Shown here piece after piece: positions 23,100-25,167 of a DNA stretch of 25,167 bases. Both the position numbers and the translations under genes were made by a program. A model generated the notes under the pieces. It saw only the letters and a program-made list of their open reading frames with translations. It was not told the DNA's origin and did no database searches. Source of the DNA: a virus; IMG/VR virus record IMGVR_UViG_3300037042_000027, positions 1 to 25,167 of that record; one strand, given 5' to 3'. Numbering within the stretch: the first letter of the stretch is position 1; every line of letters begins with the position of its first letter.

Positions 23100-25167
23100 A
23101 TGGCTGACAAGAAGTCCACCGGTATAATCGACATGGTCTCTGACTGGTGGAACGCCAAGCCTCAGGCCCCTACCCCCTATCGCGTCAGGGGCGTTCCACA
23201 AGTCAACCAGCCCTTAGACCGGCGCACTATGAACCGCACGGCACCGGCTCCGTACCTTTCCAAAGAGGAGGGGTTGGCAAACATCTGGAACAACATGCGT
23301 CCTTTGGACTTCATGCGGGACACCACCAAGGCCCTTTATGGCGCTGCGAAAACAGTTGTCACCGACCCCGGCAAGGCCCTGAAGTTGGCCAAGCAGGCAT
23401 CTGAAGCATACGTTCAGGTGATGGCTGCGCAGAAGGCTGCTGAAACCGGAAAGTGGGACGACAGCCTAAAATACTACCTGAAGCCAAGCGAAATGAAGGC
23501 TTGGAAAAATGAGGCCAAGACCAAATATCGCAGGATTGCGTCTACATACAGCTATGTAGACAAGTCCGGTAAGCGCCAGTTTGACAGTGCGGCATTTGCC
23601 CGAAACCTGACGCAGCGCCCCATGGAGGTCATAACCCTTCTGACCCCCATTACAGAAATAACGGGGGCCAAGCTGGCGACATCAGCCTCAACACCAGTGC
23701 GGCTGGCAGGCGAGGCAATCAGGCGCGGGAGCAAGGGCGTCAATGTCGCTGCAAACCTCCCGGTCTATGCAGCCGCAAAGACTGTCAAGGGCGCTTCAAA
23801 TGTCGCGGCAGCGGGTGCTAGGGCTGCTGGGGTAACGCCGACAATTTTCACTAAGGCCGGTGAGTACACCCCGAAAATGCAGCAGGCATTCAGGGATGCG
23901 GGGGTAAACCCAGCGCTGTTTGACAGCGATGAAACGCTAGACATCCTTAATCAGGTTGTGGGGAAAAAGGGCGTCAGCCCCGCTGCGATCAAGGAGGCCG
24001 TGCTTAAAACACAGGGCATCAGCCCGACGCGCTCCATGACGACCGGCCAAAGGCCAATGTCCGGAAACGTCGAAGCTGAACGCAATATCCGTCAAGAGGC
24101 ACGGGGCACCCTTGCTCAGAACATGCAGGACAACGTCGAGGCAGCCTATAATCAGGCGACAAGCCATCGTGGCGTGTTCACGAACACCGCAGACTTTTCC
24201 TCTGGCGTTAGGCAGTCGGTTGAGGATGAGTTGGCAGCCATGGGCCTGAGTCTTGCCGACGTGCAGGGCAATGTGCGCTTTGCAGAGGCCCAGAAAGCCC
24301 TTCAGGGGACAAAGGGCTTCCCCGGCGTCTTCGACCAGTTTGACGACCTTGCCGGGGCAAAAGCCTCCGCGCCGCTAACTGCTGCCGACCTCTCAGGCGC
24401 AACGCACACCTTTGACACCCGAATGGGGTCTTGGGTGGACGGGTCTGGAATTCCGGTGACCGCACCGGGCAAGATCCAATATCTTGACGCAGTGTCAAAC
24501 CGCACAAGCGCAACCCCGGCACAGGGCGCAAATCGCCTAACCCCGCAGAACATCGACTCCGTCCGCAGGAACGTAAACAGCCGCTTTTCAAAGGCTGATG
24601 GGGATGACGCGGCGGTTCTTGCTGCCATCAATCGTGGGATCGACAATTACACGATCAAAAATGCCCCCAACTTCACTGGCGATGGGGCTGCGATGGCCAA
24701 CGACTGGGTCAATGCGCGCAAGACCAGTCAGCTTGCCCAGCAGCAGTATAGGGGCGCTCCTCAAGCGGACCCATTTGCCCCGCCCAAGCCGCCTGCGGTC
24801 TATGACCCCGACGCCCTTGCGCGCACGGAGGCTGCACGTGGCATTGTTCAGGCACCAGCCGACATCCCCAACGCGGCTGTTCCGACAATTTGGGAAACCA
24901 TCAAGCGCTATGTTCCGTCAGTCGGCGCAGGAAACATCGGTGGCTACACCATGGGGGCAGCAACTGGCATCCCCGGAATGGGCCTTGTGGGCGGTGCCAT
25001 TGGCGGTGCTACAACTGGCGCTGCAAGGGGTGCCCTTGATCTGATGGCCACACGACGCGCTGCGCAAACTGAGTTTGCAGGCGCGCCAACGGTGCCCTTG
25101 TTCAAAGCGCCTGACGTTCGCATCCCAGCCAACTTGGCTCAGGGTGTCACAGCCGCCGCTCAGGGGG
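23100..25167 (+). CDS. Giant internal/ejection-type virion protein, 3' end missing
   Basis: The frame opens at ATG 23100 and is still open at the window end; 689 residues are visible. AGGAGG (23089-23094, overlapping the previous stop) lies 5 bases upstream. The start MADKKSTGIIDMVSDWWNAK is amphipathic. The middle is a mixture of helical Ala/Lys/Gln-rich stretches (PGKALKLAKQASEAYVQVMA) and polar linkers. A Gly/Ala-rich hydrophobic stretch at about 607-647 (NIGGYTMGAATGIPGMGLVG) could insert into a membrane. Position after another giant internal protein suggests an ejected channel-forming or core protein. No enzyme motif is visible in the part seen. Function is inferred from size, composition and neighbours. 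Confidence 0.7.
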   Translation, partial: MADKKSTGIIDMVSDWWNAKPQAPTPYRVRGVPQVNQPLDRRTMNRTAPAPYLSKEEGLANIWNNMRPLDFMRDTTKALYGAAKTVVTDPGKALKLAKQASEAYVQVMAAQKAAETGKWDDSLKYYLKPSEMKAWKNEAKTKYRRIASTYSYVDKSGKRQFDSAAFARNLTQRPMEVITLLTPITEITGAKLATSASTPVRLAGEAIRRGSKGVNVAANLPVYAAAKTVKGASNVAAAGARAAGVTPTIFTKAGEYTPKMQQAFRDAGVNPALFDSDETLDILNQVVGKKGVSPAAIKEAVLKTQGISPTRSMTTGQRPMSGNVEAERNIRQEARGTLAQNMQDNVEAAYNQATSHRGVFTNTADFSSGVRQSVEDELAAMGLSLADVQGNVRFAEAQKALQGTKGFPGVFDQFDDLAGAKASAPLTAADLSGATHTFDTRMGSWVDGSGIPVTAPGKIQYLDAVSNRTSATPAQGANRLTPQNIDSVRRNVNSRFSKADGDDAAVLAAINRGIDNYTIKNAPNFTGDGAAMANDWVNARKTSQLAQQQYRGAPQADPFAPPKPPAVYDPDALARTEAARGIVQAPADIPNAAVPTIWETIKRYVPSVGAGNIGGYTMGAATGIPGMGLVGGAIGGATTGAARGALDLMATRRAAQTEFAGAPTVPLFKAPDVRIPANLAQGVTAAAQG

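Overview
The window is a stretch of a tailed double-stranded DNA bacteriophage (or prophage) structural region. All supported genes lie on the + strand and are packed with gaps of 0-167 bases. Most have clear Shine-Dalgarno sites (AAGGAG/AGGAGG types), and overall G+C is moderately high by eye. I see a Mu gpT-like capsid protein, SU10/P22-type adaptors, a nozzle-like protein and giant internal (ejection-type) proteins. I see no tail tube, sheath or tape-measure gene, which points to a short-tailed (podovirus-like) phage. Several small proteins resemble ones I recall from phages of aquatic bacteria, so an aquatic, perhaps proteobacterial, host is a reasonable but unproven guess. No tRNA, integrase, transposase or CRISPR array is visible.

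Layout. (1) 1-4171, head region: the 3' end of an unrecognised gene, then a terminator and a possible promoter. These are followed by a decoration-like protein, the major capsid protein, a small structural protein, two small basic proteins and another virion protein. Two strong hairpins sit between these genes. (2) 4184-5613: an adaptor-like protein and a structural protein with a zinc-ribbon-like N-terminus. (3) 5616-13974, host-recognition and accessory block: a collagen-like fibre with a jelly-roll-like domain in the middle, a small structural protein, and three paralogous glycine-rich adhesin-like proteins. Between the second and third of these lie a fibre-chaperone-like gene, a 2OG-Fe(II) oxygenase and a 74-residue orphan. 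The block ends with a methyltransferase-glycosyltransferase-TPR fusion. (4) 14045-17285: a second adaptor-like protein, a nozzle-like protein and a small structural protein. (5) 17293-end: a DUF6496-type protein, a GNAT acetyltransferase, a 1523-residue protein and a second giant internal protein cut by the window end. The 1523-residue protein holds two S74 self-cleaving modules and a lytic-transglycosylase-like domain.

How they may work together. Head proteins build the capsid, and adaptors and nozzle close the portal. Collagen-like and glycine-rich fibres contact the host, and the giant proteins probably travel inside the virion to breach the cell wall and form a DNA channel.

The two most interesting points are these. 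First, a Thr/Pro-rich collagen-like fibre shares one module with an iron/2-oxoglutarate oxygenase and a glycosyltransferase. This recalls collagen hydroxylation and glycosylation in giant viruses and Thr glycosylation of Bacillus GPT collagens. Second, two complete S74 autoprotease motifs sit in the middle of a giant protein, suggesting a self-cleaving polyprotein. Both are hypotheses from sequence only.
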